Of a stretch of DNA of 64,000 bases, positions 48,212 to 57,000 are shown piece after piece. The stretch comes from Sedimentimonas flavescens (GTDB lineage: Bacteria; Pseudomonadota; Alphaproteobacteria; Rhodobacterales; Rhodobacteraceae). The notes under the pieces were generated by a model. The model was not told the origin of the DNA. It worked only from the letters and a program-made list of their open reading frames with translations, and made no database searches. The translations under genes and the position numbers were made by a program. Where the stretch lies: contig NZ_JAHVAI010000007.1 of assembly GCF_019264375.1 (NCBI RefSeq), positions 161,338 through 225,337 of the forward strand, given 5' to 3'. Position 1 is the stretch's first letter. Each line of letters begins with the position of its first letter.

Positions 48212-48888
48212 CCCGTTCCGCGCACGGTGCGCACCGGATCCGAGCCACCAAAGGCCATCAGCGCCTTGCGCAGACGCCCGACATGCACGTCGATCGTGCG
48301 GGTATCGACATAGATATCGCGGCCCCAGACCCGGTCGAGCAGCTGATCGCGCGTCCAGACCCGGCCGGGCTTTTCCATCAAGGTGGACAGCAGGCGGAAT
48401 TCGGTCGGCCCGAGTTTCAACTGCTGGCCGTCGCGAAACACCCGATGTTCGGCCGCATCGAGCAGAATATCCTCGAATTGCAGTCTTTCGCCCATCGTGG
48501 CCGGTCGCGTTCGACGTAGCTGAGTGCGCAAACGCGCCATCAGCTCGACTACAGAGTAAGGCTTGACGACATAATCATCCGCCCCGGTTTCGAGGCCGCG
48601 CACCCGATCCGCCTCTTCCGAGCGGGCCGAGAGCATGATGATCGGAATCGAGCGCGTTTCCGGGTTGGCCTTGACCCGCCGGCAGATCTCGATTCCGCTG
48701 ACATTGGGTAGCATCCAGTCCAGAACGATCAGGTCGGGCTTTTCTTCACGCACCATCAAGAGCGCCTCGTCCCCGTTCACCGCCATGGCGACGCGGAAGC
48801 CTTCGGCCTCAAGGTTGTACTGCAGAACTTCACGCTGGGCCGATTCATCCTCGACCACCAGCACGCAGGGCTGTTGGGCGGGGCTCAT
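48196..48888 (-). CDS. phoB: Phosphate regulon response regulator PhoB
   Basis: Transcription activator of phosphate-starvation genes, 230 residues. The receiver domain has the acidic pair Glu13/Asp14, the phosphorylated Asp57 in VLDWMLPNVSG and the lysine in DDYVVKPYSVVELMARL. The OmpR-type winged helix follows (LKLGPTEFRLLSTLMEKPGRVWTRDQLLDRVWG and DVHVGRLRKAL). It is the last gene of pst-phoU-phoB, 3 bp after phoU. Its histidine kinase phoR is not in the window. Confidence 0.96.
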   Translation of the reverse strand: MSPAQQPCVLVVEDESAQREVLQYNLEAEGFRVAMAVNGDEALLMVREEKPDLIVLDWMLPNVSGIEICRRVKANPETRSIPIIMLSARSEEADRVRGLETGADDYVVKPYSVVELMARLRTQLRRTRPATMGERLQFEDILLDAAEHRVFRDGQQLKLGPTEFRLLSTLMEKPGRVWTRDQLLDRVWGRDIYVDTRTIDVHVGRLRKALMAFGGSDPVRTVRGTGYSLG

Positions 48889-48891
48889 GGC

Positions 48892-49602
48892 TTAATCCTC
48901 CGCTGCATTGAAATCGCTCACGCTCTCGGTTTTCGGGCGCGATTCCTCGGGCAACTGGCCGGTGACCAGATAGATCACCTGCTCGGCGATGGCGGTGGCG
49001 TGGTCGCCCATGCGCTCGATGTTCTTGGCGATGAAGTGCAGGTGCATGCAGGCGGTGATGTTGCGCGGATCTTCCAGCATGTAGGTCAGGAATTCGCGGA
49101 ACAGCGCATTGTACATCTGGTCCACCTCGACGTCGCGGGCGCGCACGTCGGCGGCAAGGGCGGCGTCGCGCTGGATGTAGCTGTCGATCGCGTCCTTGAG
49201 CATCGTCTCGACCGCCTGGGCCATGCGCCGGATCGCGCCGGTCGAGCCGTTGATCGCGGGCATCGCCATGACCACCTTGGCGCGTTTGGCGGTATTCTTT
49301 GCATGATCGCCGACGCGTTCGAGATTGCCGGCGATCTTGATGACCGTCAGGGCCACGCGCAGATCGCTTGCCGCAGGTGCGCGCAACGCGATCAGGCGTG
49401 CGGCATCGACGTTGATGCGTTCTTCAAGCTCGTCGATGGCCTTGTCGCGTTGGCGCACGGCTTCGGCCAGTTCCTCGTCGCGGGTTTCGAGCGCGAGCGC
49501 CGAATCAAGGATCTGCGCCTCGACCATGCCGCCCATCTTGACGACAGAGGCCTGAACCGATTCGAGGTCGCGGTCGAAGGCGGTAAGAATATGTTGGCTC
49601 AT
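48892..49602 (-). CDS. phoU: Phosphate transport regulator PhoU
   Basis: Links the PstSCAB transporter to the PhoR kinase and represses the regulon in phosphate excess. The 236 residues form two three-helix PhoU repeats: HILTAFDRDLESVQASVVKMGGMVE with ERINVDAARLIALRAPAASDLRVAL, and then ERVGDHAKNTAKRAKVV and IERMGDHATAIAEQVIYLV, which carry the metal-binding ExxxD signatures. It is placed between pstB and phoB. Confidence 0.96.
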   Translation of the reverse strand: MSQHILTAFDRDLESVQASVVKMGGMVEAQILDSALALETRDEELAEAVRQRDKAIDELEERINVDAARLIALRAPAASDLRVALTVIKIAGNLERVGDHAKNTAKRAKVVMAMPAINGSTGAIRRMAQAVETMLKDAIDSYIQRDAALAADVRARDVEVDQMYNALFREFLTYMLEDPRNITACMHLHFIAKNIERMGDHATAIAEQVIYLVTGQLPEESRPKTESVSDFNAAED

Positions 49603-49614
49603 CGTCGTCTCCCG

Positions 49615-50412
49615 TCAGCCGATCCGGCCGGTGATGTAGCTTTCAGTGCGCGGATCTTTCGGATTGGTGAAGATCTGCGTGGTATCGCCAAGTTCCACCA
49701 GGTTGCCCAGGTGGAAGAAGGCGGTGCGCTGGCTGACGCGTGCGGCCTGCTGCATCGAGTGGGTCACGATCACCACCGAGAAATTCCCGCGCAGCTCGTC
49801 GATCAGTTCCTCGACCTGGGCCGTCGCGATTGGGTCAAGCGCCGAGCAGGGCTCGTCCATCAAGAGAACCTCGGGCGAGGTCGCCACCGCGCGGGCGATG
49901 CACAGGCGCTGCTGCTGGCCGCCCGAAAGCCCGGTGCCGGGCGAGTCGAGACGGTCTTTGACCTCGTTCCAGAGCGCGGCCTTGCGCAGGCTCGATTCCA
50001 CCACCTCGTCGAGTTCCGCCTTGTTGCGGGTCAGGCCGTGGATCTTCGGGCCATAGGCCACGTTGTCGTAGATCGACTTGGGGAAGGGGTTGGGCTTTTG
50101 GAACACCATGCCGACCTTGGCGCGCAGTTGCACCGGATCGACCTTCTTGTCGTAGATATCCTCGCCATCGAGCAGGATGTCGCCCTCGACGCGACAGACG
50201 TCGATCGTGTCGTTCATCCGGTTAAGGCAACGCAGGAAGGTTGATTTCCCGCAGCCCGAGGGGCCGATGAAGGCCGTCACGGTCTTGTCGAGAATGTCGA
50301 TGTTGACGTCCTTGATCGCGTGGGAGGTGCCGTAATAGACCTGCACGTCGCGGGCGGCGAACTTGATTTCAGTGGCCTCCAAGGCTCTCTCCGTCAGTGT
50401 CATGTCGTTCAT
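49615..50412 (-). CDS. pstB: Phosphate ABC transporter ATP-binding protein PstB
   Basis: ATPase of the high-affinity phosphate importer, 265 residues. Walker A is GPSGCGKST (50-58). [23 protein letters not shown], the signature [14 protein letters not shown], and [15 protein letters not shown] are the PstB hallmarks. The 19-residue N-terminal extension before [11 protein letters not shown] is ordinary. It starts 11 bp after the pstA stop and is followed by phoU. Confidence 0.98.
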   Translation of the reverse strand: MNDMTLTERALEATEIKFAARDVQVYYGTSHAIKDVNIDILDKTVTAFIGPSGCGKSTFLRCLNRMNDTIDVCRVEGDILLDGEDIYDKKVDPVQLRAKVGMVFQKPNPFPKSIYDNVAYGPKIHGLTRNKAELDEVVESSLRKAALWNEVKDRLDSPGTGLSGGQQQRLCIARAVATSPEVLLMDEPCSALDPIATAQVEELIDELRGNFSVVIVTHSMQQAARVSQRTAFFHLGNLVELGDTTQIFTNPKDPRTESYITGRIG

Positions 50413-50423
50413 GTCCGTGTTCC

Positions 50424-51758
50424 CTACCAGCGCCGTTCGAAACGGCGGCGCAGAATGATTGCCAGAATGTTCATCGTCAGCAGGAATACGAGCAGTACGA
50501 TGATGGCCCCGGAGGCGCGTTCAATAAAGGCCGGATCGGCGCGTTGGGTAAAGTTGTAGACCTGCACCGGAAGCGCCGAGGCAGGGTCGAGAAAGCCTTC
50601 CGGCGGCGCCCCGGGATAGTCGCGAACGAAGGCCACCATGCCGATCAGCAGCAGCGGGGCGGTCTCGCCCAGTGCCTGGGCCAGACCGATAATGGTGCCC
50701 GTCAGAATACCCGGCATGGCAAGCGGCAGAACGTGGTGGAAGACGGTCTGCGTTTTCGAGGCGCCGACGCCAAGTGCTGCATCCTTGATTGAGGGCGGCA
50801 CTGCCTTGAGGGCCGCGCGGGTCGCGATGATGATCGTGGGCAGCGTCATCAGCGTAAGCACCAGCCCGCCCACGAGCGGCGAAGACTGCGGCATGTTCGC
50901 GAAATTGATGAACACCGCGAGGCCGAGAATACCGAAGACGATCGACGGCACGGCCGCCAGATTGGCGATATTGACCTCGATCAGATCGGTCCAGCGGTTC
51001 GTCGGCGCGAATTCCTCAAGGTAGATCGAGGCGGCCACGCCAAGCGGCAGCGACAGCACCAGAACGATAATCATCATGTAGAGCGAGCCGAGGATCGCAA
51101 CGCCCAGACCAGCCGCCTCGGGGCGCAGTTCGGACGCGTCCGGATCGAAGATGAAGCCCCAGTTGAAGCTCAGGCCCAGCAGGTTCGCGGCGCGCATCTT
51201 GTCGGCCAGCTCAAGCTGTGCGGGGCTGACGTTGCTGTCGAGTGCGGCGCTCTCCATCGTCACGCGGCCTTTGAAGTAGCCGTCGATGCGGCCGTTCGCC
51301 AGCGCACGGAAGGTGATCGTTTGACCCACCAGCTCGGGATTGGCGAGCACCTTGTTGCGAAGCTGGGCCGGGGCCTCTTTCGAGATCAGACCGCCCACAT
51401 CCTTGGCGCTCATCCCCTCGGGGATCAGCTTTTGCTCGGTCAACTCGGCGATCAGCGCTTTCTCCAGGATCTTCTGGTAGCCGATCGTGGTGACCTTGGC
51501 CATTTCGGCCGGATCGCGGTTGCCCTTCTTGTCGAGCGTCGCGGCATCAAGCGCCACCGGCATCGTCAGGAAGGTCTGGCGGAACGCCCCAAGGCCGGTG
51601 CCGAGCACCGAGGTCAGCAGGACGATCAGCGCCAGCACGCCAAAGCCGACGGCGGCCATGCCATAGATGCGAAACCGGGCCTCGGATGCGTTGCGGCGTT
51701 TGGTGCGCGCATCGGTCTTGTAGAGCGACGTGCCGCTATTGGTCGATTCGGCGGTCAT
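50424..51758 (-). CDS. pstA: Phosphate ABC transporter permease PstA (long form)
   Basis: Inner-membrane permease half, 444 residues against about 296 in E. coli. One N-terminal helix (about 29-50) is followed by a periplasmic domain of some 150 residues of the DUF3333 type, common in alphaproteobacteria. The permease core then begins near 205: [47 protein letters not shown] and [27 protein letters not shown]. It overlaps pstC by 4 bp. What the periplasmic domain does is unknown. Confidence 0.95.
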   Translation of the reverse strand: MTAESTNSGTSLYKTDARTKRRNASEARFRIYGMAAVGFGVLALIVLLTSVLGTGLGAFRQTFLTMPVALDAATLDKKGNRDPAEMAKVTTIGYQKILEKALIAELTEQKLIPEGMSAKDVGGLISKEAPAQLRNKVLANPELVGQTITFRALANGRIDGYFKGRVTMESAALDSNVSPAQLELADKMRAANLLGLSFNWGFIFDPDASELRPEAAGLGVAILGSLYMMIIVLVLSLPLGVAASIYLEEFAPTNRWTDLIEVNIANLAAVPSIVFGILGLAVFINFANMPQSSPLVGGLVLTLMTLPTIIIATRAALKAVPPSIKDAALGVGASKTQTVFHHVLPLAMPGILTGTIIGLAQALGETAPLLLIGMVAFVRDYPGAPPEGFLDPASALPVQVYNFTQRADPAFIERASGAIIVLLVFLLTMNILAIILRRRFERRW

Positions 51759-53203
51759 TCGTATTGCTCCCGGTATTTGCGCACGATGTAGAGTGCGAGA
51801 ACATTGAGCCCCAGCGTGAAGACGAACAGCGTCAGGCCAAGCGCAAAGGCAACCAGCGTCTCGGGCGAGGCGAACTCGGTATCGCCGGTCAGCTGGCTGA
51901 CGATCTTGACGGTCACGGTGGTCATCGCGTCGAACGGGTTGAGCGACATTTTCGCCGCCGCGCCCGCGCCCAGAACCACGATCATCGTCTCACCGATGGC
52001 GCGCGAGGCGGCCAGAAGGATCGCGCCGACGATGCCCGGAAGGGCTGCGGGCAGGATCACCTGCTTGACGGTTTCCGATTGCGTGGCGCCGAGACCATAG
52101 GAGCCATCGCGCAGCGATTGCGGCACGGCGTTGATGATGTCATCCGAAAGCGAGCTGACGAAGGGGATCAGCATGATCCCCATCACGAGGCCCGCAGTCA
52201 TCACCGAACTTGACGAGCTGCCGATCCCCATTGGCTGTGCGAAGAAGTCGCGCAGCATCGGGCCCACCGTGATCAGCGCGAAAAGACCGTAAACGATGGT
52301 CGGGATACCGGCCAGGATCTCGATCATCGGCTTGGCGACCGCGCGAACCCTTTTCGACGCATATTCAGCAAGATAGATCGCGGCGAAGATGCCCACCGGC
52401 ACCGAGACCAGCAGCGCGATCAGCGAGACATACATCGTGCCCCACAGAAGCGGCCAGATGCCCAGATCCGAGCCGCCGCGGAACTGCGGGTTCCACACGG
52501 TGTTGAAGAAGAACTTGTCCGCCGAATAGAGGCGGAAGAAATGCACCGTCTCGAAAACAAGCGACAGCACAATGCCGACCGTGGTCAGGATCGCAACGGT
52601 TGAGGCCGCGATCAGCAGGTAGCGCACGAAGGTTTCCGACACGTTGCGGGCGCGGAAATCAGGCGAGATCCGGCGCAGCGCGAAGGCCATGCCAGCCAGG
52701 GCGAGGGCCAGCACCAGACCGCTCATCGCCAGCGAGCTGGCCGGCGACAGGTCGCGATAGTTGCGCGCGGCCTCGACGACCGAGGGGCGGACGTCATTGC
52801 CAAGGGCCACGCCCGCGCTGGCAAGCTCGCCGCGGATATCGTCATGGGCTGCCAGTTCCGGCTCGGTCATGCGGCCTTCCGAGACGACGCGCTCGATCCC
52901 ATCCGCGATGCGGCGAACATCGGACATCACAAGGCCCACGCTCGAACCCTCGGGGATATCCGCGGGGGCGATTGTTCCGGCGACGCGGTTCTCGATAACG
53001 ATGGGCTGGATCAGCAGCCACAGGCCCAGAACGAGGAAAGCGGGAACAGCGGTGAAGAGAAAGACGGTCTGCCCGTAATATCCGGGCAACGAATGCAGAC
53101 GACGGGCGTCACCCGCCACCTTGGCGAGAGCAAAACGCCGCCCCAGAAAGAATCCGGCGGCGGCCAACGCGGCTACGATCAGCGACAGAATGCCAAGGCT
53201 CAT
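51755..53203 (-). CDS. pstC: Phosphate ABC transporter permease PstC (long form)
   Basis: Second permease half, 482 residues against about 319 in E. coli. The N-terminal 190 residues hold a first helix pair and a periplasmic insert (ADIPEGSSVGLVMSDVRRIADGIERV and following). The core shows LLWGTMYVSLIALLVSVPVGIFAAIYLAEYAS, EILAGIPTIVYGLFAL and SYGLGATQSETVKQVILPAALPGIVGAIL. A GC hairpin separates it from pstS. PstA and PstC are both extended, so the extra domains may contact each other. Confidence 0.95.
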   Translation of the reverse strand: MSLGILSLIVAALAAAGFFLGRRFALAKVAGDARRLHSLPGYYGQTVFLFTAVPAFLVLGLWLLIQPIVIENRVAGTIAPADIPEGSSVGLVMSDVRRIADGIERVVSEGRMTEPELAAHDDIRGELASAGVALGNDVRPSVVEAARNYRDLSPASSLAMSGLVLALALAGMAFALRRISPDFRARNVSETFVRYLLIAASTVAILTTVGIVLSLVFETVHFFRLYSADKFFFNTVWNPQFRGGSDLGIWPLLWGTMYVSLIALLVSVPVGIFAAIYLAEYASKRVRAVAKPMIEILAGIPTIVYGLFALITVGPMLRDFFAQPMGIGSSSSSVMTAGLVMGIMLIPFVSSLSDDIINAVPQSLRDGSYGLGATQSETVKQVILPAALPGIVGAILLAASRAIGETMIVVLGAGAAAKMSLNPFDAMTTVTVKIVSQLTGDTEFASPETLVAFALGLTLFVFTLGLNVLALYIVRKYREQYE

Positions 53204-53224
53204 TTCAGGCTCCTGGAAGGAGGA

Positions 53225-53248
53225 GGGTGGCGCCCGAAGGCGCCACCC
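53225..53248. terminator. Intercistronic stem-loop between pstS and pstC
   Basis: GGGTGGCGCC (53225-53234) and GGCGCCACCC (53239-53248) form a perfect 10-bp stem with a 4-nt CGAA loop on the plus strand (TTCG on the transcribed minus strand), 6 bp after the pstS stop. There is no T run. It likely protects a pstS mRNA 3' end and lowers downstream expression. Confidence 0.75.
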
Positions 53249-53254
53249 GTCAGA

Positions 53255-54295
53255 TCAGTTCAGCGGACCCATCGCGGTCTCGGCGGCAACCATTTCCTGG
53301 GTCGCGGCCAGTTCCGGGTCCGAAACCAGACCGTATTCAGCCAGCGGGCCTTCCGGGCCAGCCATATCGTCCGACACGAAGAACTCGATGTATTCCTTCA
53401 GGCCGGGGATAACGCCCAGGTGCGCCTTCTTGACGTAGAAGAAGAGCGGACGCGACACCGGGTAGTCGCCCGAGGCGATCGAGTCGACCGAGGGGACGAT
53501 GCCGTCCATGGTCGCCACTTTCAGCTTGTCGGTGTTGTTCTGGTAGAACGACAGGCCGAACACGCCGATGGCGTTCTTGTTGGCGTCGATGCGCGAGAGG
53601 GTCTCGGTGTAGTCACCGTCGATATCGACCGAAACGCCGTCGGTGCGCAGGTTGAGGCACTTCTTGGCGCCTTCCTTCTCGTCGCCGCCAGCGGCAGCGG
53701 TAAAGGCTTCGAGCGCGCCGGTGGCCTTGCAGCCGGCTTCCAGAACCTTCACGTCGAACACTTCGCGGGTGCCGTGCTTGGTGCCCGGGATGAAGGCCAG
53801 GATGTCCTGCGCGGGCATGGCGGCGTTCACGTCGGCCCAGGTCTTGTTGGCGTTGGCAACCAGCGCGCCGTCCTTGACGACCTCGGCGGCCAGCGCGTTG
53901 TACCAATCGGCCGGGGTGAAGGCGAAGTCGGCGCCGTTGATGTCCGAAGCGAAGACGATGCCGTCATAGCCGATGCGGACTTCCATGATTTCGGTCACGC
54001 CGTTGGCGGCGCAGTTGTCGATGTCCGACTGCTTGATGCGCGACGACGAGTTGGCGATGTCGATGGTGTTCTCGCCCACGCCTTCGCACAGCTTCTTGCG
54101 GCCAGCGCCCGAACCGCCCGATTCCACGACGGGGGTCGGGAAGTCGAAGTTCTCACCGAAAGCTTCGGCGACGATGGTTGCGTAGGGCAGCACGGTCGAG
54201 GAACCTGCCGACTGGATCTGGTCGCGGGCGTAGGCGCCCGACGCCGAGGCGGCGATGATCGCCAGGGCCGATACGGTGAACTTCGCGGTTTTCAT
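53255..54295 (-). CDS. pstS: Phosphate ABC transporter substrate-binding protein PstS
   Basis: Periplasmic phosphate-binding protein, 346 residues with a signal peptide (about 1-23, SALAIIAASASGAYA). The mature protein starts DQIQSAGSSTVLPYATIVAEAF; SSTVLP is the first phosphate-binding loop and VVESGGSGAGRKKLCEGVGENTIDIANSSSRI the second. It is the first gene of the regulon, with a Pho box 87 bp upstream. A stem-loop after its stop fits higher expression than of the transporter subunits. Confidence 0.96.
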   Translation of the reverse strand: MKTAKFTVSALAIIAASASGAYARDQIQSAGSSTVLPYATIVAEAFGENFDFPTPVVESGGSGAGRKKLCEGVGENTIDIANSSSRIKQSDIDNCAANGVTEIMEVRIGYDGIVFASDINGADFAFTPADWYNALAAEVVKDGALVANANKTWADVNAAMPAQDILAFIPGTKHGTREVFDVKVLEAGCKATGALEAFTAAAGGDEKEGAKKCLNLRTDGVSVDIDGDYTETLSRIDANKNAIGVFGLSFYQNNTDKLKVATMDGIVPSVDSIASGDYPVSRPLFFYVKKAHLGVIPGLKEYIEFFVSDDMAGPEGPLAEYGLVSDPELAATQEMVAAETAMGPLN

Positions 54296-54381
54296 GGATC
54301 ACTCCTGAATTCTTGAACTGGGCCGTTCGTGGCCTCGGCGCCCCTCGTAAGAGCTTCGCGTGACGCTTATGCAAAAGTAGT

Positions 54382-54399
54382 GTGACAGTTGCATGACAA
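54382..54399 (-). promoter_or_regulatory. Pho box upstream of pstS (PhoB-binding site)
   Basis: On the minus strand TTGTCAT-GCAA-CTGTCAC, two 7-bp repeats with 4-bp spacing, is 12 of 14 to the CTGTCAT/CTGTCAT consensus. It is centred about 95 bp before the pstS ATG, and a GCATAAG -10-like element follows downstream. Confidence 0.88.
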
Positions 54400-54413
54400 G
54401 CCGAAACGGCCTG

Positions 54414-55100
54414 TCATTCGCGCGCAATGGCGGCGGCAATCAGCGCGGGAACCTGCGGATGTTCGCCGATCGCGGGCAGGAGCGGGCCGTTGAAAGCAGC
54501 CTCCTCAAGCGCCTCGGGGATGTCGTTTTCCACATGGCCTGCGCGCAGGGCGAAGAAGGGCAGGCACAGCCCGCGCAGCGATTGCGCCGCGATATTCGCA
54601 AGGAACGGGGGCTCTTCGATCAGCGCCACGCGGATGCGCCAGAAGGGCAGGCTGCCGCGCAGGGTTTCGGCCATCGCATAGGTCGAATCCTTCGAGCGAT
54701 GCGCGACCTTCGAACCGTGGCCGACAAGGATCAGATCTGCCGATTCAGGCTCTAATCCGGCCTGAATCGCGGCATCGTGACAGGTCTGTGCGATCAGGGC
54801 GGGCAGATGCGGATCAAGGCCGAAGGGGCGCATGTGCCGCGCGGAAAGCCCGGCCTTGGCCAGTCGGCGGGGCAGTTCGCGCCGGGTGAACCAGCCCTCG
54901 GCCATGAAGAAGGGATAGACGAGCGGGTCGGCCAGCCCCTCGAAGGCAGTCTCGAGCGCGCCGGGACAGGCAAGCGTTGCGGCGCGCACGGTATCATCTG
55001 GGCAAAGCGCACCCACCCGCTGCGCAAGATCCTGTAGCGCCGCCTCCTGCGGGGCGGGATCGGAGGGGGAGCCATGGGCGACGATGACGATCTGCTTCAT
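54414..55100 (-). CDS. CbiX/sirohydrochlorin-chelatase-like protein
   Basis: A 228-residue protein with two CbiX-type half domains. The first has IVAHGSPSDPAPQEAALQDLA (His9), and the second LILVGHGSKVAHRSKDSTY. YPFFMAEGWFTRRELPRRL in between matches the family pattern of metal-inserting chelatases for siroheme or cobalamin precursors. No other cobalamin or siroheme gene is next to it, and no cobalamin riboswitch was found upstream. It could insert cobalt, iron or nickel; the metal is not predictable. Confidence 0.75.
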   Translation of the reverse strand: MKQIVIVAHGSPSDPAPQEAALQDLAQRVGALCPDDTVRAATLACPGALETAFEGLADPLVYPFFMAEGWFTRRELPRRLAKAGLSARHMRPFGLDPHLPALIAQTCHDAAIQAGLEPESADLILVGHGSKVAHRSKDSTYAMAETLRGSLPFWRIRVALIEEPPFLANIAAQSLRGLCLPFFALRAGHVENDIPEALEEAAFNGPLLPAIGEHPQVPALIAAAIARE

Positions 55101-55351
55101 AAGCGCAACTTAGTGCCTTTGCGGGCCGGGGCAAACCTCAAACATTAACAGCGCGATAATGATAACACATTGAATTTGAAGTGTATTATCGGCATGAGTC
55201 GATTGCCTCGAATCGCAGATGCCTCTACGCAGGGCGTACCGGCCAGGATGGCCAGGTCCTCATTCAGTTTCACCGGTGGTGCGCAGGGGTGCGCCTGGGG
55301 GTGACGAAGGGTCCTGGTAAGGGGTTGCCGGGACCCTTCGACGTTTGAGGG
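55101..55351. other. Intergenic region with AT-rich palindrome and strong stem-loop; possible small RNA
   Basis: A 251-bp gap between the CbiX and EVE genes, both on the minus strand. It holds GATAATGATAACAC (55155-55168) and GTGTATTATC (55181-55190), an imperfect palindrome whose first 11 bases equal the start of the E. coli Fur-box consensus. Next to it is a hairpin, GGCAT/ATGCC with CGATT/AATCG. A 10-bp stem CGAAGGGTCC (55305-55314) with GGACCCTTCG (55331-55340) lies 12 bp past the EVE stop. No ORF is credible. No known RNA family was recognised. Confidence 0.45.
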
Positions 55352-55771
55352 TCAGGGCGCGATACCGCCAAGCTCGCAGACGATCTTCCATTCTTCTTCC
55401 GTCACCGGCTGCACCGATAGGCGCATCGAAGTGACAAGCGCCATCTGCGACAGCCGGGGGTCATTCTTGACGTCGGCCAGCGTGACGGCGCGCGCCAGCG
55501 GTTTCACCGCGCGAATATCCACGCAATCCCAACGCGGATCGTCACTGGTCGAATCGGGGTGCGACTCGGCACAGACCTCGGCAATACCGACGACTTCCTT
55601 GCCGACGTTCGAGTGGTAGAAGAACCCCCGATCGCCCACCTTCATGGCGCGCATGTTGTTGCGCGCCAGATAGTTGCGCACGCCGTCCCATTCCTCGCCC
55701 GCGTCGCCCTTGGCGACCAGATCGTCCCAGGAAAACTTGTTCGGCTCGGATTTGAACAGCCAATACGCCAT
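55352..55771 (-). CDS. EVE domain-containing protein
   Basis: A 139-residue PUA-like EVE protein, starting MAYWLFKSEPNKFSWDDL with WDGVRNYLARNNMRAMKVGDRGFFYHSN; this aromatic-cage region binds modified bases in DNA or RNA. GIAEVCAESHPD and SQMALVTSMRLSVQPVT complete the fold. The ATG at 55771 shares a base with the YciI stop. In alphaproteobacteria EVE, YciI, gpsA and tsaD often cluster as here. Its exact target is unknown. Confidence 0.9.
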   Translation of the reverse strand: MAYWLFKSEPNKFSWDDLVAKGDAGEEWDGVRNYLARNNMRAMKVGDRGFFYHSNVGKEVVGIAEVCAESHPDSTSDDPRWDCVDIRAVKPLARAVTLADVKNDPRLSQMALVTSMRLSVQPVTEEEWKIVCELGGIAP

Positions 55772-56040
55772 CAGCCGATCACCTTCTTCCATTCGGTGAC
55801 CGAGACGCTCTCGAAGAGGCCCGCGGCGGCATAGGGATCGCCTGCGGCCCAGGCCTGCGCGGCCTCAAGGCTGTCGGTCTCAAGGATGACCAGCGAGCCG
55901 CACATCTGTCCCCCTTCAAGGAACGGGCCGGCCATCTTCACGATGCCCGTCGCCTCGATATAGGCAAGATGCGCCGCACGGGTGTCGAGGCGGGTTTGCA
56001 GGTGGCCGGGCTTGTCGCGGCAGATGACGGCATAGAGCAT
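55771..56040 (-). CDS. YciI family protein
   Basis: An 89-residue ferredoxin-like-fold protein, MLYAVICRDKPGHLQTRLDTRAAHLAYIEATG with a conserved histidine (H24) and GSLVILETDSLEAAQAWAAGDPYAAAGLF including the Asp of the putative site. The function is poorly known. It is 3 bp after gpsA and overlaps the EVE gene. Confidence 0.88.
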   Translation of the reverse strand: MLYAVICRDKPGHLQTRLDTRAAHLAYIEATGIVKMAGPFLEGGQMCGSLVILETDSLEAAQAWAAGDPYAAAGLFESVSVTEWKKVIG

Positions 56041-56043
56041 GGG

Positions 56044-57000
56044 TTACTCCTCTTTCAGCGGGCGCGAGAGCAGCGCCTGAACGGCTTCGGAAACGGTGAT
56101 CTGGCGGTCGGCCAGGGCGGTGATCATGGTCGCGATCGGCATGTCGATAATATGCTTTTGCGCCAGAATAGAGACTGCTTTGGCGGTTGCCACCCCTTCG
56201 ACGGTGATCGAAGTGTCGAAATCCTCACCCGCGCCAAGCGCACGGCCATAGCGGAAGTTGCGCGACTGGACCGAGGTGCAGGTCAGCACCAGATCGCCAA
56301 AGCCCGACAGGCCCGAGAGCGTCTCGGCCCGCGCACCCATGGCGGTGGCGATGCGGCTCATCTCGGCAAAGCCGCGCGTCATCAGCGCCGCGCGCGCCGA
56401 GTCGCCCAAGCCCGCGCCGATGACCACGCCCGCCGCGATGGCGATGACGTTCTTCAGCGCGCCGCCCAGTTCCGCCCCGGTGGTGTCAGTGGTGCGGTAA
56501 AGCCGCAAGGTGGGGGTGGATAGTTCGCGTTGCAGCGCCTCGCCATCTTCGGCGCAGGCCAGCGTCAGCGCCGTGGGTAGGCCGCGCGCGATATCGGCAG
56601 CGAAGCTTGGCCCGGTCAGGATCGCCGCACGGGCCGAGGGGCTGGCGGCGGCGATCAGCGCGGTCGGTCCCTGACCGCTTTCAAGGTCAATCCCTTTCGA
56701 GCAGGCGACGAGCGTCTTGCCCTGCAGCAGTTCCGCATGGGTGGCCAGAAAGCCGCGCATCTGCTGCATCGGCATGGCAAGCAGGATCGTCTCAGCCTCG
56801 GTCGCGACGCTGATGTCGGCGGTCGCCGCCACTTTGCGGGGCAGGTTCACACCGGGCAGGCGGCGCTCATTCCGGCCGGTCTCTTGCATCAGCGTGGCCT
56901 GATCGGCGTCGCGCGCCCACAGCGTGACGGGCCCGTTTTGCGCCAGCGTCACCGCCAGGGCCGTGCCGAATGCGCCTGCGCCCAGAACCGATACCGTCAC
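56044..57000 (-). CDS. gpsA: Glycerol-3-phosphate dehydrogenase [NAD(P)+]
   Basis: Reduces dihydroxyacetone phosphate to glycerol 3-phosphate for phospholipid synthesis. The 318 residues start at GTG 57000, which overlaps the tsaD stop (GTGA); the longer frame runs into tsaD and is rejected. The NAD fold is [57 protein letters not shown], the catalytic [32 protein letters not shown] and [20 protein letters not shown] are present. Confidence 0.96.
   Translation of the reverse strand: MTVSVLGAGAFGTALAVTLAQNGPVTLWARDADQATLMQETGRNERRLPGVNLPRKVAATADISVATEAETILLAMPMQQMRGFLATHAELLQGKTLVACSKGIDLESGQGPTALIAAASPSARAAILTGPSFAADIARGLPTALTLACAEDGEALQRELSTPTLRLYRTTDTTGAELGGALKNVIAIAAGVVIGAGLGDSARAALMTRGFAEMSRIATAMGARAETLSGLSGFGDLVLTCTSVQSRNFRYGRALGAGEDFDTSITVEGVATAKAVSILAQKHIIDMPIATMITALADRQITVSEAVQALLSRPLKEE

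Noticed and set aside
55101..55351. Cobalamin riboswitch, 6S RNA, SRP RNA or tmRNA in the gap upstream of the CbiX-type gene
   Set aside because: None of the conserved cores of these RNAs was found on either strand, and the folding is a string of separate hairpins.
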